The notes beneath the pieces are model-generated. The model did no database searches. It was not told the origin of the DNA and was given only the letters and a program-made list of their open reading frames with translations. Positions 19,074 through 27,134 of a stretch of DNA of 52,257 bases are shown piece by piece. Origin of the DNA: Pseudonocardia sp. (lineage in GTDB: Bacteria > Actinomycetota > Actinomycetes > Mycobacteriales > Pseudonocardiaceae); assembly GCA_019244295.1 (NCBI GenBank), contig JAFASX010000045.1, forward strand, positions 1 to 52,257, in the 5' to 3' direction. Each line of letters begins with the position of its first letter. Positions within the stretch are counted from its first letter, which is position 1. The position numbers and the translations under genes are program-made.

Positions 19074-20414
19074 CTAATCCATGGCGGGCGCGGTGCCTCG
19101 GATGGAGGCGTCCAGCACCTGTACCGGGTGCATCAGCGGGACGAAAGCGTCACCACTAGTGGCTGCGAGGTGCCGACGCAGCTGCAACAGGCAGCCGGGG
19201 TTCGCGGTCACCACCAGATCCGGGTGAGCGGCCCGAATGTTGGCCGCTTTACGAGCGCCCAACTCAGCGGCCGCGTCCGGCGCCACCAGGTTGTAAATAC
19301 CGGCCGAGCCGCAGCACAGTTCCGTTTCGGCCGCCTCGACCAGCCGCAGCCCTGGCACGGTGCGCAATACCGCCCGGGGTTGTGCCCGTACCCCTTGAGC
19401 GTGTCCGAGATGGCAGGCGTCGTGGTAGACCACCCTGGCCCGCACCGGATGCCGAGGCGCGACGGGCTCCAGCTCGGCAAGTACCTCATGGACATCCCGC
19501 ACCGTCGCGCTGAACGCGGCCGCGCGCGTGGCCCACGCCGGGTCGTCGGCGAGCAGCTCGCCGTACTGCTTCATCGACGACCCGCAGCCAGCGACGTTGG
19601 TGATGATCGCGTCCACCGGCAACTTCTCGAAGGTCGCGATGGTGCGCTGAGCTCGAGCGATCGCGCTCAGCTCCCGCCCGGAGTGCAGCTCCAGCGCCCC
19701 GCAGCAGTGCTGGTGGCGCGGCACCAGCACCTCGCATCCCTCGGCCGCGAGCACCCTAGCCGTGGCCACGTTGACCTGGTGGAAGAATACGTCCTGCACA
19801 CAGCCGGTCAGTAGCGCGACCCGGCGTCGGGCGGTACCGGCGGCCGGAATCCGCTCGGGCAGCGCGGCGAAGGCATCACGCAGCCGTACCGGCGGCAGCA
19901 GTGCCTCCAGCGCGGCGAGCCGGGCGAATGTCGCGCCCATGCCGGCCACACGCTCCGTCAGACGCGCCATCGCCGGCAGCCCACGCAGCTTCTGATACAC
20001 TACCCCGATCGCCGCCGCGACCTGCAGCCGCCGCCGATGGGGGAACAGCGCGAAGATCACATTCCGGAACAGCCGATCCGACCGCGAGCGGGGCACGTTG
20101 CGTTCCAGCTGCGGACGCACCGCCTCCAGCAGCCGGTCGTAGCGCACCCCGGAGGGGCAGGAGCTTACACACGCCATACAACCCAGACACGCGTCGATGT
20201 GTTCATGCAACGCCCCGTCTAGGCCGATCTCGCCCTGCTCCGCCAGGCTCATCAGATAGATCCGCCCGCGCGGGGAGTCCATCTCCTCGCCCCACAGCTG
20301 ATACGTCGGGCAGGTCGGCAGGCAGAACCCGCAGTGCACGCAGTCGTCAAGCAGCTCACGCGACGGCGGGCGGTGCGGATCGAATGCACTGGGTGTGCTC
20401 ACGGGCTCCCTCAC
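19074..20414 (-). CDS. glcF: Glycolate oxidase iron-sulfur subunit
   Basis: A 446-residue iron-sulfur protein with two N-terminal [4Fe-4S] motifs, CVHCGFCLPTCPTY and CLGCMACVSSCPSG (within residues about 25-90), and two C-terminal CCG domains (HQHCCGALELHSG, ELCCGSAGIYNLV). GlcF passes electrons from the GlcD/GlcE flavin sites to the membrane quinone pool. It is the last gene of a minus-strand glcD-glcE-glcF operon, its start overlapping the glcE stop by 4 bp. In an organism with RuBisCO the natural substrate would be glycolate from phosphoglycolate salvage; lactate oxidation is the alternative. Confidence 0.93.
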   Translation of the reverse strand: MREPVSTPSAFDPHRPPSRELLDDCVHCGFCLPTCPTYQLWGEEMDSPRGRIYLMSLAEQGEIGLDGALHEHIDACLGCMACVSSCPSGVRYDRLLEAVRPQLERNVPRSRSDRLFRNVIFALFPHRRRLQVAAAIGVVYQKLRGLPAMARLTERVAGMGATFARLAALEALLPPVRLRDAFAALPERIPAAGTARRRVALLTGCVQDVFFHQVNVATARVLAAEGCEVLVPRHQHCCGALELHSGRELSAIARAQRTIATFEKLPVDAIITNVAGCGSSMKQYGELLADDPAWATRAAAFSATVRDVHEVLAELEPVAPRHPVRARVVYHDACHLGHAQGVRAQPRAVLRTVPGLRLVEAAETELCCGSAGIYNLVAPDAAAELGARKAANIRAAHPDLVVTANPGCLLQLRRHLAATSGDAFVPLMHPVQVLDASIRGTAPAMD

Positions 20415-21544
20415 ATCCAGGGATGGAAGCGGCCGGCGCCAAGCCGGCCGCGAGGGTCGAGCTCGGCCTGGACGGCCCGCAGCACTTCGATGGCCGATGG
20501 CGCCGGGCCCCAGGCGGGGGCGACGCAGCCGGGTGGCCGGGAACGCAGCATGGAGCTCCCACCCACTCCATAGACGAGCTGATGCGCACGGGCAACGACA
20601 TCGGGATCGGCGGGCAGCGTGACGGTGCCGACTCCGGTAGCCAGCCCGGCGGTGACCCCGGTCGCGCCGAGCTCGCTGGTCAACTCAGCTATCACAGCCG
20701 GCAGCCGAGACGGTCGAGCGCCGACCCGCAGGACCGCGCGATCGACATGGGGCCGGCTCCCGGGCCCGGCGACCAGCGCGGCGTGCGCGGCCCACGCCGC
20801 CTCCTGCTCGGCCGCGTCCAGCCGCCGTGCCGCCGAACCGAGCAGCGTGGCGAGTCGGGCCGGCAGCGCGCCGGGGGTCCCGGCCAACCGCACCAACAGC
20901 GCGCCGTTGCTCCACTCGCACGCGACCGGCTCCAACGGGCTGGCCAGCACCGCCCGCGCGGCTTCGGCTGAGTCCGCCAGCGAGCCGATCAGCCGCACCG
21001 TGCTGGTAGCGCCGGGCAGCGGATGCAACCGCAACACCAGCTCAGCGATCAGCGCCAGGGTGCCGTGGCAGCCGTGCACCAGCTTCGCCAGATCGTAACC
21101 AGCGACGTTCTTGATCACGTGGCCGCCGGTGCGGGCCACCGTACCGTCCGCGAGCATCACGGTCGCCCCGATCACCAAGTCCCTCAGGCAGCCGTAAACC
21201 AACGCGGACGGCCCAGCGTCAGCGGTGGCAACCAGCCCACCGATCGTGGCCCCTAAATCGACCCTGGCCGCGTCTGAAGCCACCCGCTGCCCGTGTACGG
21301 CGAGCATCGCGTTGAGCTCCCGCAACGGCGTGCCCGCGCGCACGGCAACCGTCATGTCACCGGGGTTGTGCACGATCACACCGGTCAGCGCGGTGGTGCT
21401 GAGCACAACGTCAGCCGGCTCCGGTGAGCCGGCCCAGTCGGCGGCGGTTCCGGCGCCGACGATCCGCACCGAGCCGGTGGTGTCGGCCAGCGCGGCCGCT
21501 GCCTCGGCGAGGCTGGTCGGGCGCAGCACGGTCGCGATAGTCAT
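20411..21544 (-). CDS. glcE: Glycolate oxidase FAD-binding subunit
   Basis: A 377-residue FAD-binding PCMH-type protein. The N-terminal FAD domain shows TSLAEAAAALADTTGSVRIVGAGTAADW, MTVAVRAGTPLRELNAMLAVHGQRV and GATIGGLVATADAGPSALVYGCLRDLVIGATVMLADG, followed by GGHVIKNVAGYDLAKLVHGCHGTL. It is shorter than GlcD and lacks the full C-terminal FAD-oxidase domain, as expected for GlcE. The gene is 7 bp downstream of glcD and overlaps glcF by 4 bp, so all three subunits are co-translated. The last 100 residues are less conserved. Confidence 0.93.
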   Translation of the reverse strand: MTIATVLRPTSLAEAAAALADTTGSVRIVGAGTAADWAGSPEPADVVLSTTALTGVIVHNPGDMTVAVRAGTPLRELNAMLAVHGQRVASDAARVDLGATIGGLVATADAGPSALVYGCLRDLVIGATVMLADGTVARTGGHVIKNVAGYDLAKLVHGCHGTLALIAELVLRLHPLPGATSTVRLIGSLADSAEAARAVLASPLEPVACEWSNGALLVRLAGTPGALPARLATLLGSAARRLDAAEQEAAWAAHAALVAGPGSRPHVDRAVLRVGARPSRLPAVIAELTSELGATGVTAGLATGVGTVTLPADPDVVARAHQLVYGVGGSSMLRSRPPGCVAPAWGPAPSAIEVLRAVQAELDPRGRLGAGRFHPWM

Positions 21545-21551
21545 GGGATAG

Positions 21552-23009
21552 TCACAGCCGCTCGATCACCCCAGCGGCCTCCAGCGGGTGCGGTCGGTAC
21601 TTGCCCGGCCGCTCCCCGCACAGCCGGGGGGTGGGCAGCAGCTTGCCGGGGTTGCACAGCCCGCCCGGGTCGAACGCGTCGCGCACTCGGCCCATCAACT
21701 CGAGGTCGGCCTCGGAAAACATCTTCGGCATCGAGCACGCCTTGTCGGTGCCGATGCCATGCTCACCGGACAGCGACCCGCCCAGCTCCACGCACAGCTC
21801 AGCGATCTCGGCGCTCAGCTTCTCCGCCCGGGCGGTTTCCCCCGCCGACGCGTCGTAGAGCACCAGCGGGTGCAGGTTGCCGTCCCCGGCGTGGAACACG
21901 TTGGCCACCCGCAGCCCGACGGCCTCGCCCATCTCGCCGATCCGGGACAGCACTTCGGCCAGCCGGGTGCGCGGCACCACGCCGTCTTGCACGAAGTAGT
22001 CCGGGCTGATCCGACCGACGGCGGCGAACGCCGACTTGCGCCCGCGCCAGATCGCCGCACGTTCCTCGGCGTCAGCGGCGATGTGCAGACGGGTGCAGCC
22101 GTGCGCCTCGCAGATCGCCTTGACCCGCTCGAACTGGTTGTGGCACTCCTGCGCCGGCCCGTCGAGCTCGACCACCAGAGCGGCTGGCACGCCTAGGGTG
22201 TAGCCGGCACACACCGCCGCCTCGGCCGCCTCAATGGCCAACGTGTCCATCATTTCCACCGCCGCCGGCACGATGCCGCCGGCGATGATGTCGCTGACCA
22301 CCTCGCCGGCGGCGGCCACCGAGGGGAAGTCGGCGAGCAGCGTGCGCACCGCCTCCGGGGTGCGCAGCAGCCGCACGGTGACCTTCGTGGCGATGCCCAG
22401 GGTGCCTTCGGACCCGAGGAACACCCCGCGCAGATCCGGCCCGAGCTGCTCGGTGGTGTCCCCACCCAGGGTCACCACCGAGCCGTCGGCGAGCACCACC
22501 TCCAGCGCGAGAACGTGGTTGGTGGTGAACCCGTATTTCAGGCAGTGCGCGCCACCGGAATTCTCCGCGACATTGCCGCCGATGGTGCAGACCTGCTGGC
22601 TGGACGGGTCGGGCGCGTAGTACAACCCGTATGGCGCGGCTGCCTTGGTGATCTCCAGGTTGGTCACCCCGGGCTCCAGCACCGCGAGCCGGTCGACCGG
22701 GTCGACCGCCAGCACCCGCCGCAATCGCTGCAGGCTAATCACCACGCCATCAGCCACCGGCAACGCGCCGCCGGAAAGGCCGGTGCCCGCGCCACGGGCC
22801 ACGAACGTAATCCCGTGCTCGGCACAGACGCGAACGGCGGCGGCGACCTGCTCAGCGGTACGCGGCAGGAGCACCAGCGCGGGAATCACCCGATAGCCGG
22901 TCAGCCCGTCGCACTCGTAGCTGCGTAGCCGTGCTCGATCGCTGATCACGTTCTCAGCGCCGAGCACTCGGTCGAAGCCACGCTGGGCGGTCGCATCGAT
23001 TCTTGTCAT
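21552..23009 (-). CDS. glcD: Glycolate oxidase catalytic subunit (FAD-linked)
   Basis: A 485-residue FAD-dependent 2-hydroxyacid oxidase subunit. The PCMH FAD domain includes ITFVARGAGTGLSGGALP, LAVLEPGVTNLEITKAAAPYGLYYAPDPSS and TIGGNVAENSGGAHCLKYG; the C-terminal FAD-oxidase domain carries the metal-ligating VFHAGDGNLHPLV and the SGEHGIGTDKACSM signature. ATG 23009 is preferred because AAAGGTGG lies just upstream; a 606-residue reading includes a non-conserved basic leader. It is the first gene of glcDEF. The substrate is probably glycolate given RuBisCO nearby, with D-lactate possible. Confidence 0.95.
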   Translation of the reverse strand: MTRIDATAQRGFDRVLGAENVISDRARLRSYECDGLTGYRVIPALVLLPRTAEQVAAAVRVCAEHGITFVARGAGTGLSGGALPVADGVVISLQRLRRVLAVDPVDRLAVLEPGVTNLEITKAAAPYGLYYAPDPSSQQVCTIGGNVAENSGGAHCLKYGFTTNHVLALEVVLADGSVVTLGGDTTEQLGPDLRGVFLGSEGTLGIATKVTVRLLRTPEAVRTLLADFPSVAAAGEVVSDIIAGGIVPAAVEMMDTLAIEAAEAAVCAGYTLGVPAALVVELDGPAQECHNQFERVKAICEAHGCTRLHIAADAEERAAIWRGRKSAFAAVGRISPDYFVQDGVVPRTRLAEVLSRIGEMGEAVGLRVANVFHAGDGNLHPLVLYDASAGETARAEKLSAEIAELCVELGGSLSGEHGIGTDKACSMPKMFSEADLELMGRVRDAFDPGGLCNPGKLLPTPRLCGERPGKYRPHPLEAAGVIERL

Positions 23010-23051
23010 CAGCCACCTTTCCAACCGGTTCACACAACCGCTCGTGGTGGC

Positions 23052-23078
23052 TGACGTCAAGTGCGGCCGCGGCCGCAC
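23052..23078. promoter_or_regulatory. Paired palindromes upstream of glcD
   Basis: Two perfect palindromes sit 43-70 bp upstream of the glcD start: TGACGTCA (23052-23059) and an 18-bp palindrome, GTGCGGCCG-CGGCCGCAC (23061-23078). They occupy the place expected for an operator of the glcDEF operon; no regulator gene is adjacent, so the binder is unknown. Confidence 0.5.
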
Positions 23079-23158
23079 GTCGTCAAGGTACCGGTGTATG
23101 CCTCCTTCGGCCGAATCTCGGTGAGTCTTGTAACGCCGCCGTCGCTCTCGCGTTGTAG

Positions 23159-23401
23159 CTAATGGCAAGGCCGTGGCGCGGTGGGGTCGCCGCGCCACAG
23201 AACAACGATTCCGGCTTGCTTGGAGCCGATCAAGTCGAGCAACGCGTCGTCGTCGAAGCCGGGCAGCGCCCGCAACTTCGACAACAGTCGGGAGACCGCG
23301 GGGTGGCTGAACGGGACGACCTCCCAATGACCAGTCACCGAGCCGAGCAGGAAGCACGCGTGTTCCTGCCACGAGCCGTCGGCGGAGGTACGGACGGCCA
23401 C
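23159..23401 (-). CDS. Small conserved-looking protein of unknown function, start unclear
   Basis: The frame encodes an 80-residue protein from a GTG at 23401, containing WQEHACFLLGSVTGHWEVV, HPAVSRLLSKLRALPGFDDDALLDLIG and AGIVVLWRGDP. It reads like a real globular domain. The same frame stays open upstream to a stop near 23613, giving about 70 more plausible residues (for example PTRIDIDNACANLAEV), but that stretch has no ATG, GTG or TTG. The true start may be non-canonical (a GGAGG lies near 23577, ahead of an ATC codon) or the gene may have lost its 5' end. I do not recognise the family. It is upstream of glcD on the same strand, 149 bp away. Confidence 0.5.
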   Translation of the reverse strand: MAVRTSADGSWQEHACFLLGSVTGHWEVVPFSHPAVSRLLSKLRALPGFDDDALLDLIGSKQAGIVVLWRGDPTAPRPCH

Positions 23402-23842
23402 TTCGGCGAGGTTGGCACAGGCATTGTCAATGTCGATCCGCGTCGGCTCCTCGGGGCGAGGCAGCAGGCGGCGCAGTGAGTCGGCCAGTGGTGCTCGGGG
23501 GCGGGGGATACGTACGGGCTTCGCCTCACGTGGCGAGGCCGGTCGATCCGGGATGTGCGAAGCAAAGATGGGGAGCCTCCACTCATTCCGGGGCCGGGCC
23601 GTCGTTTACTGACCCGGAGACACCGAACCGAGAGTTGCCGGTGTCCTATTCGTGATTGTCGAGAGGCACCGACCGGGTGTAAAGGTGGGGTCGTGCAGAG
23701 GAAGTAGGCCATACAGGCGGTATCCGGAACTCTTGTATGCCGACGATCAGGTGAACATTCGACTGGATGGGTGGGAGTAAGCGCGTTGCCGGGCCGTTGC
23801 CCAGCCGCTGGATCGAGCTGGCTGCCCGGTCGCTAGGGTCAA
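23402..23842. other. 441-bp region between the small protein and the gamma-CA-like gene
   Basis: The first ~210 bp are the unstarted upstream continuation of the minus-strand frame ending at 23159. The remaining part is slightly less GC-rich, has no convincing open frame on either strand, no tRNA-like fold and no strong terminator. It presumably holds the promoters for the minus-strand small gene and for the plus-strand gamma-CA-like/ung pair. Confidence 0.5.
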
Positions 23843-23845
23843 GTG

Positions 23846-24151
23846 GTGGCTGTTTATGCGCTCGGTGACCGGGAACCGGAGATTCACCCTGGTTCTTTCG
23901 TACACCCCGAAGCGGTCGTCATCGGTTCGGCGACGCTCAAAGGTGCCCGCATTGACAAAGACGAAGGCGCGGTCATCGCCGCTGGCGCGGTGGTCTCGCC
24001 TTCACACGTGCCGGCCCGCCGGATGGCGCTGGGTGTGCCGGCGCGGATTCGCGCGGACCGCGAAGTGCCGGAGGATGGAATGGTTTCTGCTGGGGAAACC
24101 TATGTCGCGGTGGCCACATGGCACCGCGCCGAGCCGCAGTGGCTCTCGTGA
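23846..24151 (+). CDS. Internally shortened gamma-carbonic-anhydrase-like protein
   Basis: A 101-residue frame that starts like gamma-carbonic-anhydrase/PaaY family proteins ([20 protein letters not shown], then [14 protein letters not shown]) and ends like them ([31 protein letters not shown]). The family is normally about 170 residues; roughly 65-70 central residues of the left-handed beta-helix, where the zinc-ligand histidines lie, are missing in frame. It is therefore unlikely to hydrate CO2. GTG 23846 gives the family N-terminus; GTG 23843 is also possible. Its stop overlaps the ung start by 4 bp, so the frame may be kept for translational coupling. A decaying gene is the simplest explanation. 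Confidence 0.7.
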   Translation: MAVYALGDREPEIHPGSFVHPEAVVIGSATLKGARIDKDEGAVIAAGAVVSPSHVPARRMALGVPARIRADREVPEDGMVSAGETYVAVATWHRAEPQWLS

Positions 24152-24855
24152 GTGTCGAGCAATCAACCACAAGAGCTCCCGCCAAGCCGCTGGCCGAGGT
24201 GGTCGAGGCGGGCTGGGCGACGGCGCTGGCGCCGGTGGCGGCCACGATCACCGCGATGGGCGAGTTCCTGCGCGCCGAGCTGGCGGCGGGCCGCCGCTAC
24301 CTGCCGTCCGGGGCCAATGTGCTGCGGGCGTTTCAGCAGCCTTTCGGCGAGGTTCGGGTCCTCATCGTCGGACAGGACCCGTACCCAACACCCGGCCACC
24401 CGGTGGGCCTGTCCTTCTCGGTGTCCTCGCAGACCCGGCCGTTGCCGCGCAGCCTGGTGAACATCTTTCGGGAGTACAGTGAGGACCTCGGCCACCCGCT
24501 GCCGTCCTGCGGTGACTTGACCCCGTGGACCGAGCGTGGGGTGCTGTTGCTCAACCGAGTGCTCACGGTCCAGCCAGGGCAACCTGGGTCGCACCGGGGC
24601 AAGGGCTGGGAGCAGGTCACTGACCAGGCGATTCAGGCGCTTGCGGCCCGACCGACCCCGCTGGTAGCGATCTTGTGGGGACGGGACGCCCGAACGCTGC
24701 GCCCGCTGCTCGGGGACGCGGTGCCGTGCATCGAATCCGCCCACCCCAGTCCGATGTCCGCCGATCGGGGGTTTTTCGGTTCTCGCCCGTTCAGCCGAGT
24801 AAATGCGTTGCTGGAGGAGCGCGGCGCGGCTCCGATTGACTGGAAGCTGCCTTGA
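24148..24855 (+). CDS. ung: Uracil-DNA glycosylase, family 1
   Basis: A 235-residue enzyme that excises uracil from DNA, the first step of base-excision repair. The catalytic-water motif is [18 protein letters not shown] (general base Asp77) and the DNA-intercalation motif is [18 protein letters not shown]. The [25 protein letters not shown] block is also typical. GTG 24148 overlaps the preceding stop (GTGA) and gives the expected length; the in-frame start at 24118 lies inside the upstream gene. A palindromic repeat follows the stop. Confidence 0.97.
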   Translation: MSVEQSTTRAPAKPLAEVVEAGWATALAPVAATITAMGEFLRAELAAGRRYLPSGANVLRAFQQPFGEVRVLIVGQDPYPTPGHPVGLSFSVSSQTRPLPRSLVNIFREYSEDLGHPLPSCGDLTPWTERGVLLLNRVLTVQPGQPGSHRGKGWEQVTDQAIQALAARPTPLVAILWGRDARTLRPLLGDAVPCIESAHPSPMSADRGFFGSRPFSRVNALLEERGAAPIDWKLP

Positions 24856-24878
24856 GCAGCATCCGCCCCTTTCAGCGA

Positions 24879-24959
24879 GACTTCGCATGCCCAGCCGCTA
24901 CTTCGCATACCGCTGGTACCGCTGGCGGTATGCGAAGAGCAGGTCAGGTACGCGAAGTC
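24879..24959. repeat. Nested inverted-repeat cluster (GACTTCGCAT elements) between ung and rpmB
   Basis: An outer pair GACTTCGC (24879-24886)/GCGAAGTC (24952-24959) encloses a perfect 13-bp pair CTTCGCATACCGC (24901-24913)/GCGGTATGCGAAG (24925-24937), with a 9-bp tandem ACCGCTGGT/ACCGCTGGC in the centre. Four copies of the CTTCGC core are thus present in alternating orientation. The left end shares GACTTCGCAT..CCAGC with the cbbX-cbbR palindrome at 2317-2343. Placement after two convergent genes fits a bidirectional terminator or a REP-like extragenic element. Confidence 0.8.
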
Positions 24960-25007
24960 ACCGGGTAGCCGAGGAGATCGGATAGCTGGGGAGATCAGAT
25001 AGCCGGG

Positions 25008-25196
25008 TCAGCCTCGGGAGACCTTGCCGGCCTTCAGGCAGGAGGTGCACACGTTGAGCCGTCGGCGGGCGCCGTTGATGGCGGCCCGCACGGTTTGAAT
25101 GTTCGGGTTCCAGCGGCGGTGGGTGCGGCGGTGAGAGTGGGACACCGACATGCCGAAGCCCGGACCCTTACCGCAGATGTCACAGACGGCAGCCAC
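25008..25196 (-). CDS. rpmB: 50S ribosomal protein L28, cysteine-containing form
   Basis: A 62-residue L28. It begins [31 protein letters not shown] and ends with [14 protein letters not shown]. Two CxxC pairs (CDIC and CTSC) mark the zinc-binding C+ form; many actinobacteria also carry a cysteine-free paralogue used in zinc starvation. The GTG at 25196 has AGGAGT about 8 bp upstream. It is divergent from the DAK/FakA-like gene, sharing a 171-bp upstream region. Confidence 0.97.
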   Translation of the reverse strand: MAAVCDICGKGPGFGMSVSHSHRRTHRRWNPNIQTVRAAINGARRRLNVCTSCLKAGKVSRG

Positions 25197-25367
25197 GTCG
25201 ATAACTCCTCGCGTTCAATTTCCACGCGCTCCTGGCGCGCGACTGGCGGATGCGCCAAATGTCACGGTCCAGGGTAGCGAGCCAGGCAACTGACGACCAA
25301 ACCGGGGCGGTGCCGGCGTGCTCGATACGCTCGAGCGTCACGCTGACTCGAGGAGGTATCCGGCAAG

Positions 25368-27134
25368 GTGCTGCGGGTGCTGGACGCGGCGGCTATTCGG
25401 CGCTGGACGGACATCTCGGTCGATCTGCTGGATGCCTGTCGCGCGGAGCTGAACCGGATCAACGTCTTCCCGGTCGCCGACTCAGACACCGGGACGAACC
25501 TGCTGCTGACCGTGCGCGCGGCGGCCGATGCGCTGGCTCGGCGGCTGCCCGAATGCCAGGACGACCCGGTGGCGGCGGCCGCCGCGCTGGCCGTCGGCGC
25601 GTTGCGCGGGGCCAGGGGTAATTCGGGGGTGATCGTGTCCCAGCTGTTCCGGGGGCTGGCCGATGCGATGGCGGACAGCTGCCTCCCGGACGGCTGCCGG
25701 CGAGCCGGCGCGGACGCGCGGACACTGGCCGTCGCGCTGGCCCGCGCTGATGAGTTAGCCAGGGCCGCCGTCAGCCGACCGGTGGAAGGAACCGTGCTTA
25801 CCGTGCTGCGCGGGGCGGCTAGCTGCGCCGAGAACGCCGCCAACCGTGCCGAGACCACGCTTGCTGAGGTGGTCGAGGCGGCCGGCCGGGGCGCGCGGGT
25901 TGCGCTGGCCGACACGCCGCGTCAGCTTCCGGCGTTGGCCAGGGCGGGTGTCCTCGACGCTGGCGGCTATGGGCTGGTGTTGTTGCTCGATGCGCTGGCC
26001 GTTGTCGTGACCGGCCGGCCGGCATCTGGGCCGCTGCCCGCTCCGACGGCCGGCGTGGTTGGTATGCGAGAACAGCTACGGGGACGCGACCGGGATGCCC
26101 TGGTCGGCGAGCGTGAAGGCGGCTCGATCGAGCACGAGTACGAGGTGATGTATCTGCTCACCGAAAGCTCACCGGAGCGGGTGTCCCGGTTGCGTGAGCG
26201 GCTCGACGGGCTGGGCGACTCGGTGGCCATCGTCGGATCCGGCGGTTCGGACAGTGCTTCCCACTGTGCCTCTCACTGTGCCTTCCACTGTGCCTCTCAC
26301 TGTGCTTCTCATTATGAAAATGACGAAATCTGGCACGTGCATGTGCACTGCACCGACGTCGGGGCGGCCATCGAGGCCGGCATCATGGCTGGCCGACCTC
26401 GTCGGGTGACGGTAGTGCGGTTCATCGACCAGGTCGGTGAAGCCGACCACGCGGAAAAAGGACGTTTCAGCAGGGCGCGAGCCGTGGTCACGGTGGCCAA
26501 AAGTGAGTCGGTGGCCGAGCTGCTCTCCGCCGACGGGGTAGCGGTATTGATGACGTCCGGGCAACGGCCGCCGGGGGTTGCCCGACTCGCGGCCGCGGTC
26601 GCCGGAACCCGCGCCAGGCACGTTGTGCTTCTGCCCAACGACGTCGAGCTCAATATCGTCGCGGAGGAAGCCGCCGAGCAGGCCAGGGCGGCTGGCCAGG
26701 AGGCGGTGGTGGTGCCGACTTCGTCGGTATTGCAAGGCCTCGCCGCGCTGGCGGTGCACGATCCGACCCGGCGGGCCGGAGACGATGTGGTGTCCATGGC
26801 CGAAGCCGCCGCGGTGACCCGCACCGGGGTCGTCCAAGTGGCCGAAGCTGAGGCGCTGACCTGGGTCGGGCGGTGCCACGCCGGAGATGTGCTGGGCTTG
26901 GTGGACGGCGAAGTGGTACTTATCAATCACGACATCGCCGAGACCGCCCGGCAGCTGGTGGATCGGATGCTGCACATCGGGGGAGAGCTGGTGACCGTAC
27001 TGCTCGGGATCGATGCGCCAGACGGCATTGGTGAGCTGCTGGAGCGTCACCTGAACCGGACCCATCCGGAGGTGGACGTGGTGCTGTATCGCGGTGGGCC
27101 GGCCGGTCAACCAGTCGCGCTGGGGGTGGAATGA
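25368..27134 (+). CDS. DAK2/FakA-like (DhaL and DegV-linked) kinase-domain protein
   Basis: A 588-residue two-domain protein. The N-terminal DhaL/Dak phosphatase domain shows NRINVFPVADSDTGTNLLLT, with the Mg-ADP-binding aspartates, and GALRGARGNSGVIVSQLFRGLADA. The C-terminal half is a FakA-type domain (HYRIRVTRF-like VTVVRFIDQ, VVLLPNDVELN, VVPTSSVLQGLAAL). FakA-type proteins phosphorylate fatty acids bound by FakB in Firmicutes; the actinobacterial substrate is unclear. AGGAGG lies 11 bp before the GTG start. Residues about 297-314 form an unusual ASHC tandem repeat not expected in the family. The gene overlaps recG by 4 bp, a pairing conserved in mycobacteria. Confidence 0.88.
   Translation: MLRVLDAAAIRRWTDISVDLLDACRAELNRINVFPVADSDTGTNLLLTVRAAADALARRLPECQDDPVAAAAALAVGALRGARGNSGVIVSQLFRGLADAMADSCLPDGCRRAGADARTLAVALARADELARAAVSRPVEGTVLTVLRGAASCAENAANRAETTLAEVVEAAGRGARVALADTPRQLPALARAGVLDAGGYGLVLLLDALAVVVTGRPASGPLPAPTAGVVGMREQLRGRDRDALVGEREGGSIEHEYEVMYLLTESSPERVSRLRERLDGLGDSVAIVGSGGSDSASHCASHCAFHCASHCASHYENDEIWHVHVHCTDVGAAIEAGIMAGRPRRVTVVRFIDQVGEADHAEKGRFSRARAVVTVAKSESVAELLSADGVAVLMTSGQRPPGVARLAAAVAGTRARHVVLLPNDVELNIVAEEAAEQARAAGQEAVVVPTSSVLQGLAALAVHDPTRRAGDDVVSMAEAAAVTRTGVVQVAEAEALTWVGRCHAGDVLGLVDGEVVLINHDIAETARQLVDRMLHIGGELVTVLLGIDAPDGIGELLERHLNRTHPEVDVVLYRGGPAGQPVALGVE
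26254..26313 (+). repeat. Five 12-bp tandem repeats encoding an ASHC peptide repeat
   Basis: Units of GTGCCTCTCACT and close variants run head-to-tail five times (26254-26265 through 26302-26313). Because 12 bp is a multiple of 3, the frame is preserved and the protein reads ASHC-ASHC-AFHC-ASHC-ASHY. The array sits in a linker between the two domains, just before the conserved WHVHVHC strand. It is locally lower in GC than its surroundings. Confidence 0.9.

Noticed and set aside
24879..24959. CRISPR array
   Set aside because: The repeat copies alternate in orientation, spacers are irregular and very short, and no cas genes are present.
26254..26313. Assembly or frameshift artefact in the FakA-like gene
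   Set aside because: The 12-bp units keep the frame and both flanks match the family, so a real in-frame repeat is more likely; only read data could settle this.
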